Positions 45,515-55,551 of a DNA stretch of 64,000 bases are shown here, one piece after another. The stretch comes from Trichobilharzia szidati (taxonomy: Eukaryota; Platyhelminthes; Trematoda; Strigeidida; Schistosomatidae): contig OX235274.1 of the NCBI GenBank assembly GCA_944472155.2, positions 31,990,052 to 32,054,051 on the forward strand, given 5' to 3'. Below the pieces are notes generated by a model. It did not search any database, was not told the DNA's origin, and was given only the letters and a program-made list of their open reading frames with translations. The first letter of the stretch is position 1; each line of letters starts with the position of its first letter. The position numbers were made by a program, and so were the translations under genes.

Positions 45515-45880
45515 TTATTATGATGGTCCCCTGGGTTCCTGATGGAACATAGGGCTTCAACTGCACATCTCCACTTGCTTCTGTCTTCTTCTGTACTTTT
45601 CACATGCATCCATGTTAGTCCATACTGTTTCAACTCCTCTTCACACGATCTCCTCCATGTCACCCTTGCACCGACGAACCACTCGCCGCTTCCCTTTCGG
45701 GTTCCACTCGAGCTATGGCCTGACGCGCGATGTCACCCAGCGGCCTCCTCAGCGAGCGTCCAATCCATCTCCACTTTCTTCTGCATATTTGTTGAGCGAT
45801 TGGTTCTTGTTTTGTTTGTTCCCATAGCTTCTTGTTGGTGATTCTTTCCGGCCATCTGATCTTCAGTATAAGATCAGTAT
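45515..45880 (-). mobile_element. LINE-B RT C-terminus and 3' end
   Basis: The minus strand reads ILKIRWPERITNKKLWEQTK, WRWIGRSLRRPLGDIARQAI and VTWRRSCEEELKQYGLTWMH, ending at GAAGCCCTATGTTCCATC near 45545. Nearly full C-terminal coding. Confidence 0.85.
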
Positions 45881-45954
45881 ACAAGAAGCATAATTTGTAG
45901 GATGAAACATAGGATGATACTTACTTAAGCTACACGACAAATATATTTTAACTT

Positions 45955-46115
45955 TTGTTTTCAGTGTTGTTGTCCATTCTGAGATTGAATGGTTTTGACT
46001 GGGAAGGTTTCATTGTCCATCTAGACAACCTTATCAGAGGTAATTTCAATGTGAAGTGAGCTTTTGGAATTCAACATGAGTGAATTATCTATCTTTCCGG
46101 GTGATCATGAATTCA
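45955..46115 (-). mobile_element. PLE-b terminal module
   Basis: GTTTCATTGTCCATCTAGACAACCTTATCAG and TTCAATGTGAAGTGAGC parallel 51610-51680, the upstream inverted module of PLE-b. Confidence 0.5.
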
Positions 46116-46384
46116 TTTGGTTCCCATAGTGATTTTCGAACCCAAAGGCTAACAAATAATCAACTTCAACCAAACACTGTGATACAACAGAACTTCTGTG
46201 AACTATGTCAGATTCACACCTCCCAGTAGGTGTGTATATACTTAATGAGTTAGGCAGTATAACAACACTACATGATGGTTCAAGCTAAGTTAAATAAAGT
46301 AAAATTTGAACTCAATCTGAACTCTAAGCTTTAAATCGGAGTGCCTAAGTCAAATAAACAACACTTCTAATTACTTTTCAAGTG

Positions 46385-46925
46385 TTAGTTTGTAAGAATT
46401 TGATTGGTTACAAAATTCGATCACATATCGATATCCAGTTACAAGGACCAATGAAAACCAGGGAGCATTAAACAACTGTTTCTCTCTAGTCTGACACATT
46501 TTTGGCTTGACGCACCCATGAATCCATCGTGATCGAACTTGAAACCAGTCAAATTCTTACAAAGCAGCAACACTTGAAAACTAATCTGATACTCACTAGA
46601 CACTGACTATAGGACAAAGTCGCCTGAAATTCTAGTGAGGAGTCGTGAACAATGGGGTTTACCAAGTTGGGTATGGGGAAAAATACTCGCCGATGACATA
46701 AAGTGGCAGTCAAGCCAAAAATAACGAATTGACAGTAGTTAAAATTCATGAGGTGGTCAGTGAATTCCGTCCCAGTGGTTCACCTGGTAATCTGGAGGTT
46801 GTGGATTTGATTCCCAGTAGGATTACAGGTGCGTAGTGATGATGAGTTCCAATTTAGGACGAAACAGCTATCCATTACGCCTTGGTTTTCAATCAGTTCT
46901 TTTTTATAAACCTTGAAACTTCCCT
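46385..46925. mobile_element. Family D repeat, fold-back
   Basis: The minus-oriented tail and decayed fold (46385-46505: AGAATTTGATTGGTTAC ... AACAACTGTTTCTCTC) precede a plus-oriented near-complete unit (46530-46925) with body, tRNA-like part (GGTTGTGGATTTGATTCCC) and fold. Confidence 0.65.
46833..46878 (+). ncRNA. Family D hammerhead-like fold
   Basis: GTAGTG, ATGATGAG (C3 to A), TTCCAATTTAGGA, CGAAA, CAG-CTA-TC, CATTAC. GAAA is intact; stem I has mismatches. Confidence 0.5.
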
Positions 46926-46954
46926 TTACTTTATTATATTTATCATTGATAGTG

Positions 46955-47187
46955 TTTTTTTATTCCTTTACGTTCCCAGTGGAACATAGGGTCACTTCAA
47001 GTTAGAGGCTTGAAGTTTCGGTAGCAGTGGTGTTTATTTTTTACGGGATGGGGTTGCTAGCCACATGCCCAACCTTCCCTCTTTACCACTCTTAGCGAGG
47101 TAAAGGAGTGCGTCGGTGGCCGGGAATCGAACCCCGAGCCACTTGCGTGGTCGGCGAGCATTCTACCGCTGTGCCACCGACGCACAC
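46955..47187 (-). mobile_element. SINE-C, nearly complete
   Basis: Minus strand: GCGTCGGTGGCACAGCGG, GGGGTTCGATTCCC, CCTCGCTAAG, GGGAAGGTTGGGCATGTGG, hairpin CTTCAAGC..CTAAC.TTGAAG, CACTGGGAACGTAAAGG and a long A-run. Confidence 0.85.
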
Positions 47188-47985
47188 GACTGACAGTATA
47201 GGTTGTTCAATTAGCTTTGAGAAAATGTATATACATATAAAATTAACTTTGAATGTTAGGGATAAGTGTTGCAGGTCACGAATGCAGTAATACTTATACT
47301 GTAATCACAAAAATAACCCGATTACCATCTTGAACAGTTAGGGAATGACTAATACAAAGAATTTTACCCCCGATACATGATTATGAACCGATTGAAAACA
47401 CGATGTCAACTTATCTGTAAAGTCAAAACAAAGCTAAACGCACACACACACAAACAAACACGCAGAGCACACTATGAAGCGATACGAAACACACACAAAA
47501 ATACATGTTTTCTGATATGGACCACCCAAAAGTACGCTAACCTGCCTATAAATATACTATACCTGCGCTATATATCACACTCATAGTCTGGTAGACTAAT
47601 TTTTATTTAAAAGTGACAGTGACACACATACAGAGTGTGAAAGTGTTTACATAATAATCAAGCATCAGATTATAAGATGATCTGATAAGTATTTAACTGT
47701 ATTCCCATGGTTTATTATTATTATTATTATTGTGATTAAATCAGTAGGTCGTTATATTGACAAGATGCCGATAGACATGTTGACTTGGATATACACTGTG
47801 TAGTACAATTCAACCTCCACTTCAATCGAGAGAGAGAGAGAAAAATAACAAGCTTGTTTTTGTGAATGTCAGCAAAATAATAACATGCTACACACTTTCA
47901 ATCTTAGCAGTGCTACTCGGTAAAAAGAAAAGAAGAAGCGAATAGCTATTTATTAACTAAGACAATTGAAATTTACACTAGTTTC
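47188..47985. other. No recognised gene
   Basis: AT-rich with CA-type runs near 47442-47456, a TTA run near 47713 and GA near 47830. No coding feature was recognised. Confidence 0.5.
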
Positions 47986-47989
47986 AACA

Positions 47990-48440
47990 ATATTATACTG
48001 ACTGACTGACTGAGTTTCAACCTAGGTAGGGACTTTGCACATATGCTCGCTCAGAAGTTCAAGTTCCCACACTCCATATAGAAAATATAAGTAGTAAAGA
48101 GAAAGAGATTTGAAAGAACTATATGGAGCACAGTGGTAGAATGCTCGCTGACCACGCCACATGTGCTCAGGGGTTCGATCCCCGGCCACCGACACACTCC
48201 TTTACCTCGCTAAGCCAGTAAAAAGACTGGTAAACAGGGAAGGTTGGGCATGAGGCTAGCAACCTCATCCCGTAAAAAATAAACAACACCACTACTACCG
48301 AAACTTCAAGCCCCTAGCCTGAAGCCCGATGTTCCATTGGGAATGTGAAGGAATTTTAAAAAAATAATAAGGAGCAGAAATGTACCGAAGAGAGAAAAGT
48401 AACACAGAGAAGCATGAAGGTTTAATGGAAATGGGAAATT
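47990..48440 (-). mobile_element. LINE-A 3' end interrupted by SINE-C
   Basis: Reverse complement of the LINE-A tail (GACTTTGCACATATG, TTCAAGTTCCCACACTCC at 48030-48080), continuing after the SINE at 48370-48440. It abuts a plus-strand LINE-A RT fragment. Confidence 0.65.
48119..48358 (+). mobile_element. SINE-C, head slightly truncated
   Basis: CACAGTGGTAGAATGCTCGC, B-box GGGGTTCGATCCCC, CTCGCTAAGCCAGTAAAAAG, GGCATGAGGCTAGCAACC, then the tail CCATTGGGAATGTGAAGG and A-run. Confidence 0.85.
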
Positions 48441-48955
48441 GTATACAAGAAGGGAGACAAGTCTTAGTGTGATAATCTCACACAGGGGGATTAGCTTGAC
48501 AAATATGGTACCTAAAACTCTAGGCTCGATAATCATGAGTAGACTATGTGGTGCTCGGGAGGCACAAACACGAGAGAACCAGGCAGGGTTTAGACCAGGA
48601 AGGTGTATTGATATCTCCACCCTTCGACAGATTCTAGAACATAGGCATACTTACCAGCGTCCAACAATCGTCATATCTGTTGGCCTGAAACCGGCATTTG
48701 ATTCCGTCGACCGAGAGGTACTATGGCAATGTTTGACTGTGAAGGGAATGCCGAGAAAATACATCGCACTGATCAAGGCACTCTACTCGAACTCATGAGG
48801 CCAGCCAGATGACAGCCTACGGAGAGTTGTCATCTGAAATGGTGACAACTAGCGGTGTCCGTCAGGGATGCCCACTGTCTCTATTTCTGTTTAATTTCAT
48901 CATAGATGTACTAATGGACTTAACCCTAACTGTCTTCAGCTACTCAGGTATTGAC
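48441..48955 (+). mobile_element. LINE-A reverse-transcriptase central fragment
   Basis: The frame from 48439 reads HRGISLTNMVPKTLGSIIMS, RENQAGFRPGRCIDISTLRQ, GLKPAFDSVDREVLWQCL (finger and palm blocks). A stop then separates TAYGELSSEMVTTSGVRQGC and PLSLFLFNFIIDVLMD. This is the only copy of the upstream LINE-A RT in the window. Confidence 0.9.
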
Positions 48956-48964
48956 TTATTGCCA

Positions 48965-49102
48965 CCACGCTTAACCTCCCCTCTTCACCGGGCTTACCAC
49001 TGAAGCTTAATGAGATTTAGAAGTGTGTCAGTCTGGACTCAAACGCCAAACCACGTGAGGCGTAGTTTGCAAGCATTCTACCACTGAACCATCGACGCGT
49101 AG
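48965..49102 (-). mobile_element. SINE-C-like copy, diverged
   Basis: The minus strand has a head CTACGCGTCGATGGTTCAGT and GGCGTTTGAGTCC (B-box degraded), then body GGTGAAGAGGGGAGG without the 3' tail. Confidence 0.5.
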
Positions 49103-49954
49103 AGACTAAGACACCTCAAATCCAATTCCTAATTTACAAGTTGACTAGCAATTTGCAGTTTACACAGTTCAATGAGATAGAGTTTCACCACAGATTCTTC
49201 TTTGGAAACTAAAATGATTAAGATTACAAACAATATGCGTGATCTGCTTAATACTATAAATGGTGATAAATCAAGTAAGCATAAATATATAGAAAACTAC
49301 ACACCTCAGCTTATAAACTTACTTTATTTAGAAGGATAAAATATAACAATGACAGGTGTCTCTACAGTCAAAGTCATGAAAACAAAAATCCCCCCCATTG
49401 AGAGACGATTATTACATTAATTTTCTTCAAGTAGGTCTTCATCTACGCTAACTATATGGCTTTTTTTTCCTTAAATGCGCTATATAATTTACCGATCAAT
49501 TGGTGATAAGTTAATTAACAATAATTTGTCAAAACCAACAGGTTACAAGAGTGATAATTAAAGCGATAAGGTAAAGGACAGAGATAGTTGGACAGTAAAA
49601 ACACAAGATTATACAGTATAGTATATCTTAAATCCTTCACCAAGAGAACCACTTGAGCAGATAACTCTAGCTGCTCAATGACCCAAACAAACAAACTCAA
49701 AAATGGACCAATAACGTTGGTTTTCAACGCAAGTCCCATTTCCTATGAATTAAATACTGCCACTATGTTATTTCTTAATAATATATTATGTATCCTATTA
49801 AACTTATTTACCATAACCTATTTCTTCTATTCACATTCTTCAGACGCTAAAATGTGTTATCCATGTAACGATAATAAAATTCCGATTTACTAGTCACACA
49901 TTTCAAAAGGTTAATTAACGAGCTTTATTTTTAGGGGGGTGGGGAAATCAGCTA
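49103..49954. other. No recognised feature
   Basis: AT-rich intronic sequence without shared repeats or coding signal. Confidence 0.5.
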
Positions 49955-50110
49955 GAACTATTTTTTGATCATAGCTTGATTCCACACAGTATTTTTGGCA
50001 CAAGTATAGAATTTTCAGCATGTGATACCAATAGCCCAAATTTTGCAGGCTGACCATCGATAACACGTGTGAGTCGGTAGGGGATCGGACCATGTGCATG
50101 GTCCATATTA
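49955..50110 (-). mobile_element. SINE-L fragment
   Basis: TGATTCCACACAGTATTTTTGG and AGTATAGAATTTTCAGC match 21345-21390. The head is shortened (GGACCATGTGCATGGTCC forms a palindrome near 50086-50103). Confidence 0.6.
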
Positions 50111-50264
50111 AGGGTAAGGGGTTGAATGGGTGGACCTGTCGTTCTATCCACTTACTTAAGAGATTGAATCGGTCTTAATGGAACAGTCGCAGACAAGATC
50201 TGTGAACGGATACAGTAGATTCACTGACTGTTTTTCAATTTGCACAATACTGGTACACGAGTGA

Positions 50265-51305
50265 TTATTATTGATATAAAACTTGGGCACTGTGGTGGTA
50301 GAGTATAACTCCATTATGGATAAGATTTTATTTTGATAAATCACACAGTGTTATACAGTAATATTAACTGATGACCACGTTTCGAGCACAATTTATTACT
50401 GCTCATAATCATATCAAGTCACTCACACAACGTTTTACTTCATTTATATACATGAGTGAAAAATGATGATTAGACATCTGAATAAAATCATTATAAGATA
50501 AAGTACATTCAGAAATAATAATATTAATGTTTTCAATAAAATACAATAAGATGGGAAATAAGATGTTTTTATAGTTAAAATAAGTAACTTGTTAGAATGC
50601 TATGATGTAGATGAATTGAAATAGAAATTTTAAGATTACTTAATATCCTCCTCTGATTTAACTGGTGGTAATAATATCTTCCATATCTCTGATATTTGGG
50701 TTGAGTCACTTCTGTTGCATGTGTTGGGTGTAGACTCGATGAACCAGGCAGGATTCAGTAATCAATCTCTCTCTCCACCTACCTATATTACTTTTTAGAA
50801 TTTTGACTCTGTCCAACCCACCCTATTGTGTGGTTGTGTGTTAATGCATGCAGTGCAATTGCTGAGCTTTTTTCTAAATTACTTACCTTCGAGGGATCAA
50901 TCATTCCGACCGTAGCTAAATTCTTATGTTCCGACAATCTGATTACCTACTAGTTTGACCTATGCAGTTGATCCTACAGTCATTGCAGACAGAGACAAGC
51001 TCTGTAGGCGAAATTACCCAATTAAGCAAAATAATATAATTTACAAAATACCAAGCAATGACTGATTGTATTTGGTTGGTAACACTAGTATTATTTCTGA
51101 ATGTACTTTATCTTTTATTGATTTTATTCCAGTGTCTAATCACCTATTTTTACTCATGTATATAGATGAAGCAAAAAAGTTGTGTGAGTGACTGCCTTGA
51201 TATGATTATGAGTGACAATAAATTGTGTTCGAAAGGTCATCAGTTAACATTACTGTATAACACTGTGTGATTTATCAAAATAAAATCTTATGTATAATGG
51301 AGGAG
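50265..51305 (-). mobile_element. PLE-d: GIY-YIG part with inverted terminal modules
   Basis: On the minus strand 51060-50640 reads the same nuclease segment as 25545-25930 (AGGTCAAACTAGTAGGTAATC, GCAATTGCACTGCATGCATT, TGGTTCATCGAGTC). A direct terminal module lies at 50440-50265 and an inverted copy at 51065-51305 (GTGTTCGAAAGG, CATCAGTTAACATTACTG). Confidence 0.75.
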
Positions 51306-51544
51306 TGATTATTGACTGATATATTGCAACACACTGTCCTAAATAATAGAGATGTAAGACATGATCGCTGAACATGGACGATACGAAGAAATAACAGGAT
51401 ATTTATCATGGGTATATTTTTTACGTTCAATTAGCAGGAGAAACATGATTGGTGATAATGATACTAGACGTTGAGTCTCAGGTTAAGGAGCGAAGTCAAT
51501 CGATGAGGCATATCGAACTAGATTTTTTTCAAATAATAGAGGAG
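51306..51544 (+). mobile_element. Mostly unassigned; short LINE-A remnant
   Basis: GTTGAGTCTCAGGTTAAGG with AAGTCAATCGATGAGG (51470-51515) resembles the LINE-A KSIDEA block. The rest is unassigned. Confidence 0.3.
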
Positions 51545-52560
51545 ATTTTTAGCTCAGGTGGATAATTTTGATTCCGTTGTGTTCTTTTTAGCTGGTTGAT
51601 TTAATTGCGAAGCTTTCGTTGTCCTTCTAGACAGCATCTTCAGCGCACGTTTTTGCATGAAATGAACATATTTGAATTCTCCATGAATGATATAATTGTA
51701 TTGGTGAAGAGAATGGAAGAAAAATACCCACTAACCGTCTTCAAAAAGAATAGATACCCACACTATTTCAAGTCATAACACCAACATCAAAGATCACAAG
51801 AAAATTCACTATACCACATATGAAAAATATCTCTGAAATAACAACTAGAATATTAACACCGTTTGAAATAGATACAGCACACAAGCCAGTCAGCCAGCCA
51901 GCCAGCCGATAAAATCACTTCATTCGATATTGTGCCAACCAATAGATCAACTCAACAGAAAAAGATGAAGTCAATACCATTTCCATCCAACAGAAAAAGA
52001 AGATAAATTTGATACCATTTACATAATAAATTGAATGTATGAACTGCAATAAACACTTCACGGGTCAAAGTGGGCGTCCCTTTCGAATCCGAACCCAAGG
52101 ACATAAATCAGCAGTAAAAAGACACGATATGTATTCTTTCATATCGATGCATGGAGACAATTACGGACACCAATTTAATTGGGGTAATGTAGAAATCTTA
52201 AATAGGGGAAACACCAAAAGTTATGCCAGGGAATTCCTAGAAGCCTGGTACTCAAGTGAATCAGCCACCGATTAACAAACACATTAATTACTATAGACCA
52301 AATTTACCAGCTAATAAAAAGTAAATCACATGACCTTCCACCTTCGAAGTCAATAAAAATGATCAATAGAGATGTAAATTAACAACCAATCACGACAATG
52401 GTTGCCAGGAGATAGATACAATTACATCACCATTCATGGAGAATTTAAATGAGTTCATTTTATACTAAAACCTGAGCTGAAGGGGGATGTTGTCTAGATG
52501 GGGGACGACGAAAGCTTCGCAATTAAATCAACCAGCTCAGAGAACACGACTAAATCAAGT
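51545..52560 (+). mobile_element. PLE-b with inverted terminal modules
   Basis: Inverted module 51545-51690, coding remnant with MNCNKHFTGQSGRPFRIR, KSAVKRHDMYSFISMHGDNY and REFLEAWYSSESATD (GIY-YIG, 52039-52275), then direct module 52430-52560. Its upstream arm reads, on the minus strand, CTGAAGA, stem CTGTC/GACAA, CGAAA. GCCA tandem repeats lie at 51893-51907. Confidence 0.75.
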
Positions 52561-53038
52561 AGATTTTTCTATCAACAGTTTACACACATTTATGTCCGCA
52601 TCATCACAGAATATTCATAAGACATTTTCCCCTCATCTAAACATCCTCGTAGACATACGCACACACACAAACACAAATCAAGGTGAAATGAATTAACCAC
52701 GTTATGGTAGCATAGTGCTTAATTGTACTTCCTTTGGTACACAGACGTGAAAAATACACTTGATCGATCATGTATACACAGTGAACACTCATCATACTTT
52801 CATTTGTTTTTTTTTCGTTTACAGAAATGCCACTCTAGATTTCTTACAAAATCAAAACTAAATGTAAGATGAACTGGTTACGACATGTTTTCAACTAAAT
52901 AATACTCTTATTGGTATTCAATAAATTTTCTCCGCCTACATTCAATACTTGGATAGGCTGATGGTACAACACATGCTTGTAGGGTATGACTTACAAGCTG
53001 CTGGCATACAAGCTAATACTTGTTCATTTAGCCTGAAT
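52561..53038. other. No recognised feature
   Basis: AT-rich intronic sequence with a short CA run near 52663 and a T-tract near 52808. Confidence 0.5.
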
Positions 53039-53039
53039 T

Positions 53040-53228
53040 AAATTGGTGGATGGTGGACTAGCAGTAGAATCTAGGATGTGCGTTTCGACTTATTCGGGGC
53101 TCGTCAACTGGATGTATGTACACTCCCTGAACTGAGTGATGGTGTTCTCACTGGGACTCGAACCAAGTACTTATCGTTTCAAACGCCAAAGCGTTGTCCA
53201 CTAGACCACTTGGGTCACGAGAACCACC
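53040..53228 (-). mobile_element. Smα-like repeat, single minus unit
   Basis: The minus strand runs from a head with CCCAAGTGGTCTAGTGG and GGTTCGAGTCCCAGTGAG through the ribozyme block to CCATCCACCAATT. The tail is missing. Confidence 0.8.
53068..53117 (-). ncRNA. Smα-like hammerhead, C3 changed
   Basis: Minus strand ATCCAG, TTGACGAG (C3 to T), CCCCGAATAAGT, CGAAA, CGCACATC, CTAGAT. Stem II is also weakened. Confidence 0.6.
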
Positions 53229-53274
53229 TCTTGTGCAATGGGTATTAGTAATTAATGAATTCAACCTTCGACTT

Positions 53275-54207
53275 TGATATAAGTATAAAACTTGGGCACT
53301 GTGGTAGAGCATAACTCCATTGTGGACAAGATTTTATTTTGATAAATCACACAGCGTTACACAGTAATATTAACTGATGCCCACGTTTCGAGCGCAAACT
53401 ATTGCTCATAATCATATCCTCTGCTGTTGTCTTATCTATTGTGAACCTAGTGCTACTTCTATGTTAGGAATGACATCTTCTGGCTTTAATTTACTAACTG
53501 TTACATTGAAATTTAGTCCTTTCTCGAGTACTTTTATATCACTAGAGCATAGTTCCCTTGATGAAAGGCTGATCACCCATTTCGTTCTGTCAATAGAGGA
53601 TGAAACGTTGACGTCAGTTTCATTTATTGTGTTCTTTTCTTTCATTAGTTTTTTGAATTTTTTGATTTGTGTGGTTTTTGATTTTCTTAATGCTGATTCT
53701 CTAGCTCTTTCGCATGTTTCAACAACAATTACATAATCTTTCTCACTGACCATACATTTGAGTTTGTGTTTGAATTTTTCAATTTCATTTCGTATATTAT
53801 TTAGTTTCACAGTAATTCGATATAGTTCTTCTCTTAGTCATAATCTACTGACATGTTCAGCTGCTGATGTTATTTTTCTTGAAGTAATTGGAGTACGTAT
53901 GCGTAAATATTTTGGAATTATATGATTTTTTAAACATCGACTGTTAAAAATCCGATGGTTTGTGAATCTTGCTTCTGTTTGACAAAGTCGTGTGAGTTTA
54001 TTGATAAGCTTCCTAGTAGGAAGACCATATGTATTACTGATATAAGTATAAAACTTGGGCACTGTGGTAGAGTATAACTCCATTATGGATAAGATTTTAT
54101 TTTGATAAATCACACAGTGTTGTACAGTAATATTAACTGATGCCCACGTTTCGAGCACAAACTATTGCTCATAATCGTATCCTCAGCAGTTGTCTTATCT
54201 ATTGAAT
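53275..54207 (-). mobile_element. PLE-d N-terminal region with direct terminal repeats
   Basis: The minus-strand frame from 54158 reads MLETWASVNITVQHCVIYQN, TRKLINKLTRLCQTEARFTN and a second frame KLNNIRNEIEKFKHKLKCMV, TKWVISLSSRELCSSDIKVL with EKGLNFNVTVSKL. LSSREL...VLEKGLNF is the N-terminal signature of Penelope-like proteins. The terminal module (GCATCAGTTAATATTACTG ... GTCTTATCTATTG) is present on both sides in the same orientation. Confidence 0.8.
54135..54195 (-). ncRNA. PLE-d terminal hammerhead-like fold
   Basis: Minus strand AACTG, CTGAGGA (CUGANGA satisfied), TACGATTAT, stem II GAGCA/TGCTC, CGAAA, a short CGTGGGC stem III region, ATC, AGTT. Stem I pairs AACT/AGTT with one base out of register. 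The 53.4 kb copy has CAGAGGA instead. Confidence 0.5.
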
Positions 54208-54580
54208 CCAGGATTCCACTGCTAGTCACCATCCACCAATTAAATACTAATTAAATGCCCAGACATCGTCGAAGCATCTGCTCAAGAAGCCGACATGTCA
54301 ACCTGAGACCGAGCACTTCGGTACAATCAATCGACGGGAAAAATCTAAGATTGAATTAAATCAATATGACCTGTTGCACAAGAGGTGGCTCCCGTGGCCC
54401 AAGTGGTCTAGTGGATAACGCTTTGGCGTTGGAAACTATGGGCACTGGGTTCGAGCCTCAGTGGGAACATCATCACTCACTGAGAAATGCAGGTACATCC
54501 AGCTGACGAGTCCCAAATAGGACAGGTGAAATGCGCATCCTGGATTCCACTGCTAGTCACCATCCACCAATTAAATTACT
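54208..54580 (+). mobile_element. Smα-like repeat, about 1.5 tandem units
   Basis: The end of one unit (CCACTGCTAGTCACC ... GACGGGAAAAATCTAAG) is followed head-to-tail by a second (GGCCCAAGTGGTCTAGTGG, GGGTTCGAGCCTC, ribozyme, CACCATCCACCAATTAAAT). It abuts the truncated PLE-d copy at 54580. Confidence 0.8.
54495..54548 (+). ncRNA. Smα-like hammerhead with 4-base insertion
   Basis: ATCCAG, CTGACGAG, TCCCAAATAGGA, C, then AGGT inserted before GAAA, TGC-GCA-TC, CTGGAT. All other elements match the consensus. Confidence 0.65.
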
Positions 54581-55250
54581 AACTGTTACATTGAAATTTA
54601 GTCCTTTCTCAAGTACTTTTATATCACTAGGGCATAGTTCCCTTGATGAAAGGTTGATCACCCATTTTGTTCTGTCAATAGAGGATGAAACGTTGACGTC
54701 AGTTTCATTTATTGTGTTCTTTTCTTTCATTAGTTTTTTGAATTTTCTGATTTGTGTGGTTTTTGATTTTCTTAATGCTGATTCTCTAGCTCTTTCGCAT
54801 GTTTCAACAACAATTACATAATCTTTCTCACTGACCATACATTTGAGTTTGTGTTTGAATTTTTCAATTTCATTTCGTATATTATTTAGTTTCACAGTAA
54901 TTCGATATAGTTCTTCTCTTAGTCATAATCTACTGACATGTTCAGCTGCTGATGTTAATTTTCTTGAAGTAATTGGAGTACGTATGCATAAATATTTTGG
55001 AATTATATGATTTTTTAAACATCGACTGTTAAAAATCCGATGGTTTGTGAATCTTGCTTCTGTTTGACAAAGTCGTGTGAGTTTATTGATAAGCTTCCTA
55101 GTAGGAAGACCATATGTATAACTGATATAAGTATAAAACTTGGGCACTGTGGTAGAGTATAACTCCATTATGGATAAGATTTTATTTTGATAAATCACAC
55201 AGTGTTGTACAGTAATATTAACTGATGCCCACGTTTCGAGCACAAACCTT
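54581..55250 (-). mobile_element. PLE-d N-terminal region, second near-identical copy
   Basis: Same two frames as 53275-54207 with only a few substitutions, truncated at VTVSNLI where it meets the Smα-like repeat. The terminal module at 55125-55250 is present. Confidence 0.8.
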
Positions 55251-55475
55251 CGGATTTCCCGTTAATTGACTGGACCGAAGTGCTCAAGCTCAGGAGGTGG
55301 ACAAGTGGTTTAGCGAATAACACTTTAGCGTTTGAAACGGTAGGTAGTGAATCTGAGTTTCAGTGGGAAAAGCATCAGTGACTGGGAAATGCAGGTACAC
55401 ATCCAACTGACGAGTTCCAAACGGGACGAAACGCGCATCCTGGCTTCCACTGCTAGTCACCATCCACTAATTTAC
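55245..55475 (+). mobile_element. Smα-like repeat with short inverted tail
   Basis: GGATTTCCCGTTAATTGAC at 55252 is a minus-oriented tail joined at about 55288 to a plus unit: AAGTGGTTTAGCG, GAGTTTCAGTGGG, ribozyme block, CACCATCCACTAATTTA. Confidence 0.75.
55399..55447 (+). ncRNA. Smα-like hammerhead with intact core
   Basis: ATCCAA, CTGACGAG, stem II TTCC-AAAC-GGGA, CGAAA, CGC-GCA-TC, CTGGCT. It is the only copy here in which C3, U4, G5, A6, G8, A9 and GAAA are all present. Stem I has two weak pairs and stem III is very short, as is usual for this family, so activity may need a dimer. Confidence 0.75.
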
Positions 55476-55551
55476 TTCAAGCTAATACTTGTTTTGCTAA
55501 TTTTTTCAACGTTAAAAAGAAAATATGCATTCACTCATCCGATTAACTTAC

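Noticed and set aside
48119..48358. A hammerhead in SINE-C, because of CCGAAACTTCAAGC and its hairpin
   Set aside because: The hairpin CTTCAAGC/GCTTGAAG is real, but no CUGANGA occurs upstream in any copy.
53436..54158. A conserved duplicated host gene, because two copies are nearly identical
   Set aside because: The LSSREL...LEKGLNF block and the terminal module identify it as a Penelope-like element.
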